Assembly: GCA_016717225.1 (NCBI GenBank)
Contig: JADKGB010000037.1
Coordinates: forward strand, 1 to 64,000
Length of the DNA stretch: 64,000 nt
Reading direction: 5' to 3'
Source of the DNA: Flavobacteriales bacterium
Lineage (GTDB): Bacteria > Bacteroidota > Bacteroidia > Flavobacteriales_F > PHOS-HE28
The translations under genes were made by a program, and so were the position numbers. Shown piece after piece: positions 8,545 through 18,421 of this stretch. Below the pieces are notes generated by a model, which made no database searches, was not told the origin of the DNA, and was given only the letters and a program-made list of their open reading frames with translations. Each line of letters begins with the position of its first letter. The stretch's first letter is position 1.

Positions 8545-9311
8545 GGGTGACACTTGTGCAAAGCATGCTGCACTGGGAGGATGCAACGGCCAACCGTGCG
8601 ATGTTCGGTGAGAAGATCGCTGCGCTGAAAGGTGCGACGGACCTGGTCGTGTTGCCGGAGATGTTCACGACCGGTTTCAGCATGCGAAGCAAAGAGCTCG
8701 CTGAGACGATGGACGGCGCGACGTTAAGGTGGATGAAGGAACACGCCAGAACGACGGAAGCAGCGATCTACGGAAGCGTGATCATCGCTGAGGCTGGCAA
8801 TTTTTTCAATCGCGGACTCTTCGTAACGCCATCCGGACAAGTCTCGCACTACGACAAGCGCCACCTCTTCCGCATGGCGGAGGAAAAGGACAACTACGAA
8901 CGGGGGAAGGAACGCGTGATCGTTGAACTGAACGGCTGGCGCATCCTTCTTCAGGTCTGCTATGATCTGCGCTTCCCGGTATTCGCACGCAATCGAGGGG
9001 ATTATGATGCGATACTCTACGTGGCCAATTGGCCGGAGGCGAGACGCTACCCGTGGAGCCAATTACTTATTGCACGCGCCATAGAGAACCAGAGCTACGT
9101 GATCGGTGCGAACCGCGTTGGTATGGATGGAAAGGGTCACCACTACACGGGAGATTCAGTGGCGATCGACCCCAAGGGGCAGGTGATCGCCGCCTGTGAG
9201 GCAAGTCATGAAAGCATAGTAAGCTGTGTGTTGGATCGGTCGGTGTTAGAGGACTTCCGGGAGAAGTTCCCGGTTGGAAAAGATGCCGACGCGTTTTCGC
9301 TGGAACTGTGA
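8532..9311 (+). CDS. Omega-amidase (nitrilase superfamily, YafV/Nit2-like)
   Basis: 259 residues with the Glu-Lys-Cys triad of the nitrilase superfamily: E in VVLPEMFTTGFSM, K in HYDKRHLFRMAEE and C in LQVCYDLRFPVFARN. The family hydrolyses 2-oxoglutaramate or 2-oxosuccinamate, the keto acids left after glutamine or asparagine transamination, pulling the upstream aminotransferase forward. The 13-base overlap with that gene implies co-translation. It ends 21 bases before the stop of the convergent 1664-residue surface protein. Confidence 0.9.
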   Translation: MRDLRVTLVQSMLHWEDATANRAMFGEKIAALKGATDLVVLPEMFTTGFSMRSKELAETMDGATLRWMKEHARTTEAAIYGSVIIAEAGNFFNRGLFVTPSGQVSHYDKRHLFRMAEEKDNYERGKERVIVELNGWRILLQVCYDLRFPVFARNRGDYDAILYVANWPEARRYPWSQLLIARAIENQSYVIGANRVGMDGKGHHYTGDSVAIDPKGQVIAACEASHESIVSCVLDRSVLEDFREKFPVGKDADAFSLEL

Positions 9312-9332
9312 TCCAGAACCCGATCGCCAACC

Positions 9333-12300
9333 TTAGCGCATGATCGTCACGTGCCCAAGTTGCTTCTTGTTCACGCCCTCATCGCCATCGGTCTTTTCGA
9401 TGAACCGGTATTCCATGCGCCACACGTACACATCGTTCGGCGCTTGCACCCCGTTCACTGTGCCATCCCACCCATAGCTCGGGTCGGTGCTGTGGAAGAT
9501 CACATTTCCCCACCGATCGAAAACGTTGAGGTCGAAGTGACCGATGTTCTTTCCGACAACCTGCCACACGTCGTTGGTCCCATCGCCATTCGGCGTAAAG
9601 GTGTTGGGCACATACATGCTGGGGGGGCAGAATTCACTCACCAATGCACTATCGCGCAACGAGCAATCGAACTGGTTGGTGATATCCACATAATACCAGC
9701 CATACGCACCAGCAAGGATCACCTGGGTGTTCTCTCCTGAACTCCAGTCGTAGTTCGCTCCGTTGTTACCGGCACTGATCACCACGTAGTTCGGCTCCTC
9801 CACCAAACAGCTGAAGAACTGATGTGTTGGGATGCGTGAAGGTCGCGGGTTGAAGACCACCGAGATACTGTCATGGCTCGTACAGAAACCATTGTTCACG
9901 GCAACACTGTATGTTCCTGACCGACCGACGGATATCAGTTGGCTCGCTTCTCCGTTGCTCCACAAATGGCTCGCACCTGCATTGCCAGCATCCAGGTCGA
10001 TCATGTCCCCCTGGCAAAGCACCGTATCATTTCCAAGTTGCACGATTGGATATCCAACAAAGGATACTGTCGCGCTATGGGTCGCTGAACAACCGGCGCT
10101 GTTGGTGACCAATACACTGTAAGTCCCTCCAACTGCGACCGCGATCGTTCGCGTCACGGCATTCGTGCTCCAGAGATAAGAGCACCCCGGATTTCCTGCG
10201 TCAAGGATCACCGATTGATCGATACAGGATACTTGATCCGTGAGCACGTCAACAGGAGCCGTTATGAAAATGACCTGGACCTCATCCCCACCAGAACAAG
10301 CCCCATTCGTGGCTTGCACACTGTACGTGTTACTGGTTGTCGGGCTGATGGTTTGTGTGGTGGCGCTGGTGCTCCATGCATACGTAAGACCCGAAGTGCC
10401 CACATCCAGCGTGAGCGGCTGACCGGTGCAGAGGGTGGTATCCGGGCCAAGGTCCACAACCACCAACGGCATCAACACAACACTCGCATCGAATGTCGCA
10501 CTGCATTGCTGGGGTGTTGTCACCGTAACGCTATAGTTGTTGCTCGTATTCGCTAGAATGCCTTGTGTCACGGCTGTTGTGTTCCACAGATACGTGCATC
10601 CGGGGTTGCCTGCGTCCAGCGTTGGTATTGAACTGATGCAAGCGGTCACGTCCTGGAGAACATCAACAGGGAGGTCATTAAAGGTGACTTGCACCGTATC
10701 AAAAGCCTGACATCCTTGAGGGCTTGTAACGATCACACTGAACGTATCCGTTTGGGAGACGATGATCTGCTGGGTGCTGGCAGTGGTGTTCCAAAGCACG
10801 GTATTGCCGGGACTATTCGCATTCAGCGTGTGAGAGGCGATGCCGCAAAGAGATACATCAGGACCAAGTTCGATAGTTGGGATCGAAGTGAACGTTACAA
10901 CATACCCCTTGATGGCCTGGCACCCCTGGGGGTCGGTGATGGTGCAGACATAATTGCCAGGAGCAGAAACCGAAATGGTCTGTGTCGTTGCATTGGTGCT
11001 CCAATCATAAACGCACCCCGGGAACTGCGCATCGAGCAAAAGACTCTCGCCTTCACAATCACTCAAATTGATGGGCGTGATCAGCAAGTCGAACGGGTCA
11101 ACGATCGTGATCTGATCACTGATCGAACATCCGAACGGATCGCTCACCGTAACCGTGAATGTGGCCGTGGTGTCGAACATCAACGTGGGCGATTGGATGT
11201 CATCATCGTTCAGGAGGTTGCCATTCGTCCACTGTATCGTTGGTTGGAGAACATTGTGGACCACGTTGAACTGATGACCAAGCGTAGTGCAAAGTGTATC
11301 GTCTGGTCCAGCATCGATGGTGTATGCCGTGCTCACATTCACAACGACCGCATCATTTCGCACGCACCCGCTGGCTGTTTCCGTAACGGTAGCCGTATAG
11401 GTTGTTGTGGCTGAAGGTGATGCTGTGGTAGCGGTGTTCACCAAGTTGCTGAGCGTCCCGTTGTTCGGCGACCATATCAGCGTCCACGGGGATGCGCCCA
11501 TTACCGCAGCGGTCAACTGACTTTGTTCACCCTGGCAGAGCTGTACGTCATCAGCAGTCACCTCAACATTCTGTAATTGACCAACTACAATGGTCACGTT
11601 CTCGTTGTCAGTGCAACCAATGTTGCTGGTGGCAGTGACCGTATAGGACGTTGTGCTGGTCGCGGTTGCGATCGGGTTGGCGCTGGTCGTGTTGCTCAGC
11701 AACCCGTTATTGGGCAACCAAGTATAGGTTACACCGAGGCCACTGCTTGGTACTGCGAATAATTGAACTGGCGATCCCGGTGTACAGGTCGTGGTGTCGT
11801 TGCTGGCGGAAAGGTTGAATGCCAGGGCAACTGTGACGGGCACAATCGCGACCTGATCACATCCGTTCGCATTCTGGACGTTAACGACGAATGTGGTACT
11901 TGCACCGGGTGTGGCTGTGGTTGTCGCCGATGATGGACTATTGAGGGAAGCGGCGGGCGTCCAAGCGAATGTGATCCCCGTATTGTCGTATCGGGTGATC
12001 AACACATTATCCAGTGCCCATACATCAGTTCCCACGCCCGAATTGGCAACCTGTGTCCAACGCAATCGCGTAGTCGCTGTTTGCGCGGCGACAGGAAGTG
12101 CGAGGGCGACACTTGTCCATGCCGGGTATCCAGCTTCGTTCAGGCTGCTCAGCGCGACCCAGTTGGTGCCATCAAGGCTGTATTCCACCAACACATTATC
12201 ACCTGGTTCTGCGTCATCGCACGGCGCCGTACCCGAGGCGATCAATAGCGAAAAACGGGCATTCGCTCCTGTTACAAGATTCAATGGTCCCGTTGTCGCC

Positions 12301-14327
12301 CGACGAACTCCGGCACCATCGAAACGCAATGCGGTTCCACTCACGGACCCGCAAACATTGCTGAGTGCGCCACCTTGAACAGAGGCCCACAAAGGACTGA
12401 GGGCGCCCTCGAACCGATCTGCAACGAGAACCCGTTCCGCACGTGCGCTCAAAGAAGTTGTATTGCCGGAACAGATCGCACTGTCGCTAGCTGTAGCAAC
12501 AACTCCTACTAGATCACTGGGCTCAACATTCACGAACACACTATCCGCTACTTGGCCACAACCAACAGGGCTGGTTACTTGAAGCTTGTACCAGGTATTA
12601 CTCATTGGAAAAGCTACCGGATCGGGGATCGAAGCATCACTTAATTGCGCTGACGGTGTCCATGCAAGATCGAACACATTCGGATCCGGCGGCGGCACAG
12701 CGTTCAACTGCACACCACCGTATTGGCAGATATCTCCACTGGGTAATCCGTCGGCTGTGACATCCAGAACGAGCTGAGCAGGAACACCCACCTGCCACTC
12801 GTAGTGAACCGGGCAACCACTCAAAGGAAGCTCACCATCGAAGACATAGGTGTCGTTCACCGAAGGCGTGAAGGTGAATGATGTGCCGGTTGCGATCACC
12901 GTTCCAGGATCGCTAGCGAGCGTCCACTGGGTGTTGATCGCGGGTTCGCTAACACTTAGCGTAACTGGTGCGCTGCTACAGATCACAGCGGGGGGTGGGG
13001 CCGAGGCGATAGCCACACTGGCGATCCCGAATGCATAGCTCTCGCCCGTACCGGTCCCGCTCTCATAGCCGATGAATCCTCCTGTGGCGGTGAGACTATG
13101 AGTTCCAACAGTAACCGGTAGAATGGCTTGTGACCATCCAGCACACCCCATGTAAGCCTGGAACAGTGCGGCGTTCACCGCTATTCCATCCAGCTGGAGC
13201 TGACCGATGTTGGCTGTTTGCATAACAACGCTCACGGAGTGTTGCGTTAGCTGTGGCGACGTAACCGTGCTGAATATCGAAGAAGTGGATCTGCGTTCGT
13301 CAGGCACGAGTTCGACCATGGCGGGATCACCCTTGTTCGCACAATTGAAACCCTCCATGATCTGCGTTACACTGATCGGTTGATTTGCCGTTATGCATAC
13401 TGGAGTGTTCGTTCCGTTCACCTCGTGGATGCCTCCAGCGTTCAGCAAAATGGGGGCGCCGCCGTTAATGGAAACTTGGGTTCCAGCCTGATCAGCAAGC
13501 ACCCGATAAGTATTCTGGGTAGTACTGCCGAATTGGATCGTGTGGAAGTTGGTACCCCACCGGTCGGTAGAAACCATTTGCTCATAAATGTGATCGCAAG
13601 CCGGACACCCCACCGGTACGTTGGCACACATGCTTCCGCTGAAAACCGCGAAAGGACGACAAGGACCACTTTGGGCCATTCCTGTCACAGATGTTCCCGT
13701 AACATCGAGCGCAGCCAATGCACCTTGCACCTGATAAGTCTCCCCGGTATTCAGACTGATATTGAACGGCACGCCCGCAGGGTGGCCGCCACTTGTAAGA
13801 ACACTTGGGACAATGGTTATCTGCGTACCATCCTGAGTGGCCACTATGAGAAGTTCGCTCTTGTAGAAATCAACAAAGCCAGGTAACCCACGGTAGGCTT
13901 GTGCGCGGTATGCGGTTCCTAAGGATTGAACAGGCAGAATACGAGCTGCGTCGGTTGTGAAGCTCTGAAAACTTACAGCCGTAACCGTCACATTTCCAGT
14001 TGCCTGAATGTGCACACTTTTGTCCGAAACCACTTCACTTCCGATATGTTCGGCATTGTTGGGAACTACCACACTGGTCACACCGCCTGCTGAAGCCGAA
14101 AACGGCACACTCCACCCGGTGAGTGGCATGCTGACGGTACCGGTCACTGCGCTTTGTGCAGAGATCTCCAATCGCAGCGTATTGGCTCCATATGCATTCT
14201 GAAGAAAGCCCACCCAGAACTCGGTGCCTTGTGTTGCGATCGGAACGGTTTGGCCAATAACGGGTCGTGCTCCGCTCAGGAGAGCAAGTGCGGCTATAAC
14301 GAGCGCCCTGGGTTTCGAGTTTGCCAC
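9333..14327 (-). CDS. Giant secreted adhesin: IgGFc-binding-like N-terminus, PKD/Ig-like repeats, gliding-type CTD
   Basis: 1664 residues with a signal peptide (to about residue 25, ALLSGARPVIGQ). Residues about 30-440 resemble the IgGFc-binding N-terminal domain (QGTEFWVGFLQNAYG, AGTQVSINGG). A jelly-roll/MAM-like insert follows near 640-790 (DRFEGALSPLWASVQGG ... VWALDNVLITRYD). From about 790 to 1570 there is a long array of roughly 65-85-residue Ig/PKD-like modules, many with the core LDAGNPGC(T/S)YLW(S/N)T. The end is a gliding-motility C-terminal (CHU_C, T9SS type B) domain: YVPNTFTPNGDGTNDVW and FDRWGNVIFHS. The protein is therefore expected to cross the outer membrane by T9SS and sit on the surface as an adhesin. 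The start is GTG at 14327. The next gene upstream on this strand is 111 bases away. Ligand unknown. Confidence 0.9.
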   Translation of the reverse strand: MANSKPRALVIAALALLSGARPVIGQTVPIATQGTEFWVGFLQNAYGANTLRLEISAQSAVTGTVSMPLTGWSVPFSASAGGVTSVVVPNNAEHIGSEVVSDKSVHIQATGNVTVTAVSFQSFTTDAARILPVQSLGTAYRAQAYRGLPGFVDFYKSELLIVATQDGTQITIVPSVLTSGGHPAGVPFNISLNTGETYQVQGALAALDVTGTSVTGMAQSGPCRPFAVFSGSMCANVPVGCPACDHIYEQMVSTDRWGTNFHTIQFGSTTQNTYRVLADQAGTQVSINGGAPILLNAGGIHEVNGTNTPVCITANQPISVTQIMEGFNCANKGDPAMVELVPDERRSTSSIFSTVTSPQLTQHSVSVVMQTANIGQLQLDGIAVNAALFQAYMGCAGWSQAILPVTVGTHSLTATGGFIGYESGTGTGESYAFGIASVAIASAPPPAVICSSAPVTLSVSEPAINTQWTLASDPGTVIATGTSFTFTPSVNDTYVFDGELPLSGCPVHYEWQVGVPAQLVLDVTADGLPSGDICQYGGVQLNAVPPPDPNVFDLAWTPSAQLSDASIPDPVAFPMSNTWYKLQVTSPVGCGQVADSVFVNVEPSDLVGVVATASDSAICSGNTTSLSARAERVLVADRFEGALSPLWASVQGGALSNVCGSVSGTALRFDGAGVRRATTGPLNLVTGANARFSLLIASGTAPCDDAEPGDNVLVEYSLDGTNWVALSSLNEAGYPAWTSVALALPVAAQTATTRLRWTQVANSGVGTDVWALDNVLITRYDNTGITFAWTPAASLNSPSSATTTATPGASTTFVVNVQNANGCDQVAIVPVTVALAFNLSASNDTTTCTPGSPVQLFAVPSSGLGVTYTWLPNNGLLSNTTSANPIATATSTTSYTVTATSNIGCTDNENVTIVVGQLQNVEVTADDVQLCQGEQSQLTAAVMGASPWTLIWSPNNGTLSNLVNTATTASPSATTTYTATVTETASGCVRNDAVVVNVSTAYTIDAGPDDTLCTTLGHQFNVVHNVLQPTIQWTNGNLLNDDDIQSPTLMFDTTATFTVTVSDPFGCSISDQITIVDPFDLLITPINLSDCEGESLLLDAQFPGCVYDWSTNATTQTISVSAPGNYVCTITDPQGCQAIKGYVVTFTSIPTIELGPDVSLCGIASHTLNANSPGNTVLWNTTASTQQIIVSQTDTFSVIVTSPQGCQAFDTVQVTFNDLPVDVLQDVTACISSIPTLDAGNPGCTYLWNTTAVTQGILANTSNNYSVTVTTPQQCSATFDASVVLMPLVVVDLGPDTTLCTGQPLTLDVGTSGLTYAWSTSATTQTISPTTSNTYSVQATNGACSGGDEVQVIFITAPVDVLTDQVSCIDQSVILDAGNPGCSYLWSTNAVTRTIAVAVGGTYSVLVTNSAGCSATHSATVSFVGYPIVQLGNDTVLCQGDMIDLDAGNAGASHLWSNGEASQLISVGRSGTYSVAVNNGFCTSHDSISVVFNPRPSRIPTHQFFSCLVEEPNYVVISAGNNGANYDWSSGENTQVILAGAYGWYYVDITNQFDCSLRDSALVSEFCPPSMYVPNTFTPNGDGTNDVWQVVGKNIGHFDLNVFDRWGNVIFHSTDPSYGWDGTVNGVQAPNDVYVWRMEYRFIEKTDGDEGVNKKQLGHVTIMR

Positions 14328-14438
14328 TGAAGTGCGGTATTGCCCGAAATTGGATCGGGATCAATGCGGCCCTTCCTACGAGGTATTGTGCTGAAGGTTA
14401 TCGGCGAACCGGAGAAAGTGGCCGACGAAAGCTTCCGA

Positions 14439-16028
14439 TCAATGGGCCGAGACCTTCCAATCCACCCCGACTTCCCAACCAGCACGGACCTGAACTTCTC
14501 CCTGTTGCCGGAATACCCGTTCCGGCTGCCGCTGGTCCTTAAGCGAACCTGTGCTCCAATATCCGTCACCGTTCAGGTCTTCGATCAGCTTTACAGTATA
14601 AGAACCGGATACAACACCAGGCCTGTCGGAAGCGAAAGGAAATGCCGAGAACCGCTCAATGAGGAACACTCCGCCCTGAGCATTCAAAACTTGCAGGATG
14701 AATGGGCCCGCCAGCTCAAACCCGGTGTCTCGTGAAAGCCGGATCTTCAGGTCACCGGTTTGTAAGGCGCTCTTATTTCCTAAAGCAAGACGCAAGGTGT
14801 CATTACGCCCACCGTAGATGTCCTCCAATGCGCCCGGCAAGAGCGTCAGCACCGCGCGTTTGTCGTCGGGAAAGATGGCCGAAACAAGCACCTGCCGCCC
14901 CTTGTTCGGATCAATGGCCAGGGCACAGTCGACCAACGAACTATCGATCCGCATTTCGACCCGCTCCCTATTGATCGACCTCACTGGACGTGCAGAAACA
15001 AGCACCCGTTGACCATCCACCGCGGAACTCGCGGCTTTTACGTCGAGGTAGAAGGGCATTTTGCGCTGAACGCGATAGGTGAGCGTATCGAGGGTGCCAC
15101 TGCTATCACTTACTACGAAACGCTGGTCGGCGAGCAAGGTTGTGTCACTAGGCCAGAACAAAACAGTATCGCGGGTCTCATTCCATTCCAAGGCCCATGA
15201 AAGCGACCCGCCAACGCGGTCCAGTTGGCGCAACTGTATCGTGTCGGAGGATCTGGCCAGCACCAACCGCCATCCTCGATCAGGTTGCACCAAGGCTTCG
15301 ATCACTTGTTGCACCGGTGCTTCACCAAGGAACATCCGCAATTCATGGAAAGCGCTATCGCCGGAGATCACCCGATCGTCCAAAAAAGCCACACGCTCAT
15401 TGGGAAGGTCATATCGGAAATTCGCGTTCTGATCTTTCAGTGCATGTAACTGATAGCTCCCGGAACGAAGGTTGCGCAGAGTGAACCCGCCATCCTTATC
15501 GGTGCGCGTGAAATACCCGGGGCGGCCAGTGGTGAAGCCTGTACTATCCGTATCGGAATGCAGGACCACAAGTACCCCGTCTTCCGGTTTTGTGTTGAAT
15601 GCATCCACTACCACTCCCGATATGAGAAGACTATCGAGAACGTCTCCCGTGGAAACAACATAGCTCAACCCGGCCGCGGCATTGCCCTCTGTAAGATCAA
15701 CGACCGTTTCCCCAATATTGAAGGTGTACGTCGTGTTGGGGAGCAGCGGCGCTTTCAATTGAAGGACCACATCCGTACCTCCGACCACCTGCACCTCTGG
15801 TTGTTTGTCCAAGGGTGGTGAGATGAGCAAACGCTCCCGGAGGTGATCGAGCTTCACGCGCTCATTGAAGTGCAGCACGATCCGATCGGCGGCGAACCAT
15901 ACCGAGCCGTTCGCTGGTTCAGCGCTCAAGAGCGTCGGCGGCGACACATCCTTTTCACCCCCTAGCGGCTCGCGGATCTGCGCACAAGCTGTAAGTAGAA
16001 AAAGCAGGAACGGTGTGCCACACTTCAT
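14439..16028 (-). CDS. Lipoprotein with N-terminal Big_5 (Ig-like) domain
   Basis: About 529 residues. The signal peptide has a lipobox (LLFLLTAC), predicting a lipid-anchored envelope protein. An Ig-like Big_5 domain follows (PPTLLSAEPANGSV ... RIVLHFNERVKL ... PNTTYTFNIGETVVDLTEGN). The middle contains a carboxypeptidase-regulatory/transthyretin-like segment (RTDKDGGFTLRNLRSGSYQL, KDQNANFRYD), and the C-terminus is beta-rich. This layout is common in Bacteroidota and its function is unknown. The ATG at 16028 is chosen because the signal peptide follows directly and because it overlaps the stop of the upstream msrC-like gene as ATGA, implying translational coupling; a longer frame to 16055 lies inside that gene. 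Confidence 0.82.
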   Translation of the reverse strand: MKCGTPFLLFLLTACAQIREPLGGEKDVSPPTLLSAEPANGSVWFAADRIVLHFNERVKLDHLRERLLISPPLDKQPEVQVVGGTDVVLQLKAPLLPNTTYTFNIGETVVDLTEGNAAAGLSYVVSTGDVLDSLLISGVVVDAFNTKPEDGVLVVLHSDTDSTGFTTGRPGYFTRTDKDGGFTLRNLRSGSYQLHALKDQNANFRYDLPNERVAFLDDRVISGDSAFHELRMFLGEAPVQQVIEALVQPDRGWRLVLARSSDTIQLRQLDRVGGSLSWALEWNETRDTVLFWPSDTTLLADQRFVVSDSSGTLDTLTYRVQRKMPFYLDVKAASSAVDGQRVLVSARPVRSINRERVEMRIDSSLVDCALAIDPNKGRQVLVSAIFPDDKRAVLTLLPGALEDIYGGRNDTLRLALGNKSALQTGDLKIRLSRDTGFELAGPFILQVLNAQGGVFLIERFSAFPFASDRPGVVSGSYTVKLIEDLNGDGYWSTGSLKDQRQPERVFRQQGEVQVRAGWEVGVDWKVSAH

Positions 16029-16510
16029 TCGAACAAGGGCTCCAGCTGTGCACATAAACGATCCAGCGCGATGGCATCAACTTCACTGAAATCATTCAAT
16101 TCAATACTGTCAATATCGAGGACCGCTGCTATGCGCCCATTGCTGTCGCGAATGGGCACCACGATCTCGCTCTTGCTCAATGCACTGCAAGCGATATGCC
16201 CAGGAAACTCCTCGACATTCGCCACCACCAAGACCTTTTCCTCAGCCCAAGCCGTGCCACAAACGCCCTTCCCGTGGCCAATACGACTGCACGCCACCGG
16301 GCCCTGAAAAGGACCCAGAACAAGTTCCGCTCCCAGCACGCGATAAAACCCGACCCAGTGCCATCCGAACGTTGTGTGAAGCGCAGCGCTCATGTTAGCC
16401 ATTGCCGCGACAAGATCCCTTTCCTCACTCAACAACCCCCGTATTTGTGGTGCGAGCGCGCTGTACAATTCCGTGCGGTCCGAAGTGGTTGGTAGTGTGA
16501 TCTGTTCCAT
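16025..16510 (-). CDS. msrC: Free methionine-(R)-sulfoxide reductase (GAF domain)
   Basis: 161 residues forming one GAF domain. fRMsr reduces free L-methionine-(R)-sulfoxide, with electrons from thioredoxin. The family signature is visible: WVGFYRV, LVLGPFQGPVACSRIGHGKG, then VCGTAWAEE and FPGHIACSALSKSEIVVPI. The three cysteines in ACSRI, GVCGT and IACSA match the catalytic and resolving positions of YebR/MsrC. The ATG at 16510 (MEQITLPTTSD) is the best start; an open frame continues to 16612 without family similarity. Coupled by a 4-base overlap to the Big_5 lipoprotein. Confidence 0.92.
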   Translation of the reverse strand: MEQITLPTTSDRTELYSALAPQIRGLLSEERDLVAAMANMSAALHTTFGWHWVGFYRVLGAELVLGPFQGPVACSRIGHGKGVCGTAWAEEKVLVVANVEEFPGHIACSALSKSEIVVPIRDSNGRIAAVLDIDSIELNDFSEVDAIALDRLCAQLEPLFE

Positions 16511-16645
16511 GGTTTGGTGAAATACGAGGCCTCTTCGATCGCTGTGCCTGCCCGAAAGAACCGTGACTCGATGAAGGGGTCGCGAAAGTATCTCTGGCTT
16601 TGACCGGTCCACAACAACCGGATCTCGGATACTACCAGCAACTTG

Positions 16646-17386
16646 TCACGCATAAGCACACGCGAACACGCTGATCCGCAGGTCCGGAATGCCGGACAAG
16701 GCAAGAACGCACGCCTCGATGGTGGCCCCTGTGGTGATCACATCATCCACGATAAGTACATGCTTCCCTCGCAATGCTTCGGGGTCCGCCACATGAAAGG
16801 CTTCCTTCACGTTCATCCAGCGGTCCACGCGACTGCGCTTGGTTTGGGTTGTGGTGCGAACAACACGCATGAGTTCTGTACCCAGCGTCTTCATCGGCCA
16901 TTCGCTGCACATGCCATCTACAAGTACCTGGGCCTGGTTGTAACCACGCTGCATGAGTTTGCGAGGATGCAGGGGAACGGCAAGGGCAACATCCACATCG
17001 GCAAAACGACGACAGGTCATGGCTTCCTTTCCCATGCGGCGGCCGAGTTCCAATCCCACATCGCTATCACCCCTGTACTTGAGCCTATGCAACATGTGCT
17101 GCACGCGACCTTCCGGGGTGAACTTCAGGAACGCGCTGGCGGCATGTAGTTGGATTTTACCCCGGAAAAGCTGCTCGACCGCATTACGATCATCATCATG
17201 GAAGCGCGTGCGCGGCAATTCCTCGGAGCAGCGCAAGCAAATGCTGTTTTCCCATCGCATCAAGCCCCCATCGCATCCGGCGCATCGATGTGGGATAAAC
17301 AGGCCCAAAAGTTCAAGCCAACCATTGTTCCGACGCTCCTTCAAGGGTTCACTACTTTGTTGAAAACGACAATTCGTACAAAACAC
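16646..17386 (-). CDS. comF: ComF family phosphoribosyltransferase-like protein
   Basis: 246 residues. An N-terminal zinc-finger-like part (HRCAGCDG ... CLRCSEEL) precedes a PRTase domain with the PRPP loop VLIVDDVITTGATIEAC. LKYRGDSDVGLELGRRMG and VPLHPRKLMQRGYNQAQ are ComF hallmarks. ComF helps natural transformation in competent bacteria and is often kept in species of unknown competence. The start is the GTG at 17386; no ATG suits the family start better. It is divergent from the coiled-coil membrane protein at 17449, with only 62 bases between. Confidence 0.88.
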   Translation of the reverse strand: MFCTNCRFQQSSEPLKERRNNGWLELLGLFIPHRCAGCDGGLMRWENSICLRCSEELPRTRFHDDDRNAVEQLFRGKIQLHAASAFLKFTPEGRVQHMLHRLKYRGDSDVGLELGRRMGKEAMTCRRFADVDVALAVPLHPRKLMQRGYNQAQVLVDGMCSEWPMKTLGTELMRVVRTTTQTKRSRVDRWMNVKEAFHVADPEALRGKHVLIVDDVITTGATIEACVLALSGIPDLRISVFACAYA

Positions 17387-17448
17387 CGCTGCCTAGGCCC
17401 AAGATAACTTCGCCGCGTTGCCCCCGTATTGGTGGCAGAAAAATTCCC

Positions 17449-18354
17449 ATGGACCAACCGACACCTGCCCCGAAGAACCGATCGAACGCCCTGCTATTGT
17501 TGCTGGTGGTACTTCTACTGATCAGCAACGTGGTGCTTTTATACATGTGGTCACAAAAGGGTGATCAGGCCACAGCAGCCCAACAGCAAGTGTTGGCGGT
17601 AACTGACGAGAAGGAGAACGTGACGAAGTTGCTCGAGGACATGCTCTCGCAATACGACACCTTGAGCACCGATAACGAGAAGTTGAAGACGGAAATGTCG
17701 GCACAACAGCAGCAGATCGAGAGCTTGATGGAGAAGGTGAAGAACGGCAACTACAGTTTGTCCAAGGCGAAGAAAGAAGCGGAGACGCTTCGCCGCATCA
17801 TGCAGAACTACGTGGTCACCATCGATTCATTGAACCAAGTGAACCAAGCTCTCACGGCAGAAAACCTTACGACGAAACAAGAGCTCGGAGAAGTGAAAGG
17901 ACAGAAGGCCGCACTCGAAACCCAAGGGGCGGAAAAGGATGCCGTGATAGCGCGGGGGTCCGTTCTGCGAAGCACGGTTATGACCGCCAACGGCATCTTC
18001 GAGCGCAGCAGTGGAAAGCAGATCGACACGGAACGCGCGAACAAGGCAACGCAAGTGAAATGCTGCTTCACCCTGGGCGAAAACCTGACAGCAAAACCGG
18101 GTAATAAAACGCTGTATGTCCGGGTCATCAGTCCTGATGGATCAGTATTGCCTGCGGAGGAGACCAACAACCGTTTCCGATTCAACGGCGTGGAGGGAGA
18201 ATTCAGCGCCAAGCGCGATGCGGACTACCAGAACATGCCTTTGGACATGTGCATCTACTGGAAAGCCACAAGCAAAATGACCAGCGGCCAATACATCGTG
18301 GAGGTATATGAGAGCGGAGGCCAAGTGGGTACCACCTCGTTCAACTTGAAGTAG
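17449..18354 (+). CDS. Membrane-anchored coiled-coil protein, uncharacterised
   Basis: 301 residues. One N-terminal transmembrane helix (about 13-34, ALLLLLVVLLLISNVVLLY) is followed by a long Gln/Glu/Lys-rich coiled coil (about 40-165) and a C-terminal beta-rich domain (KCCFTLGENLTA ... LYVRVISPDGSVL ... GQYIVEVYESGGQVGT). The topology suggests a short cytoplasmic tail with the rest in the periplasm. The layout is common in Bacteroidota, and I know no assigned function. A hexamer-like TAACTTCG at 17405 resembles a -7 element, but no convincing -33 was seen. Confidence 0.75.
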   Translation: MDQPTPAPKNRSNALLLLLVVLLLISNVVLLYMWSQKGDQATAAQQQVLAVTDEKENVTKLLEDMLSQYDTLSTDNEKLKTEMSAQQQQIESLMEKVKNGNYSLSKAKKEAETLRRIMQNYVVTIDSLNQVNQALTAENLTTKQELGEVKGQKAALETQGAEKDAVIARGSVLRSTVMTANGIFERSSGKQIDTERANKATQVKCCFTLGENLTAKPGNKTLYVRVISPDGSVLPAEETNNRFRFNGVEGEFSAKRDADYQNMPLDMCIYWKATSKMTSGQYIVEVYESGGQVGTTSFNLK

Positions 18355-18421
18355 AGGCTCGACCGCTGAACGGAAGTAACGCAAAGGGCGCCGAGCGTTC
18401 TTCAGCGACCATCACTCGCTA

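Noticed and set aside
10689..11414. 241-codon plus-strand frame inside the giant adhesin
   Set aside because: Shadow frame; the repeat array and sorting domain of the opposite strand are convincing.
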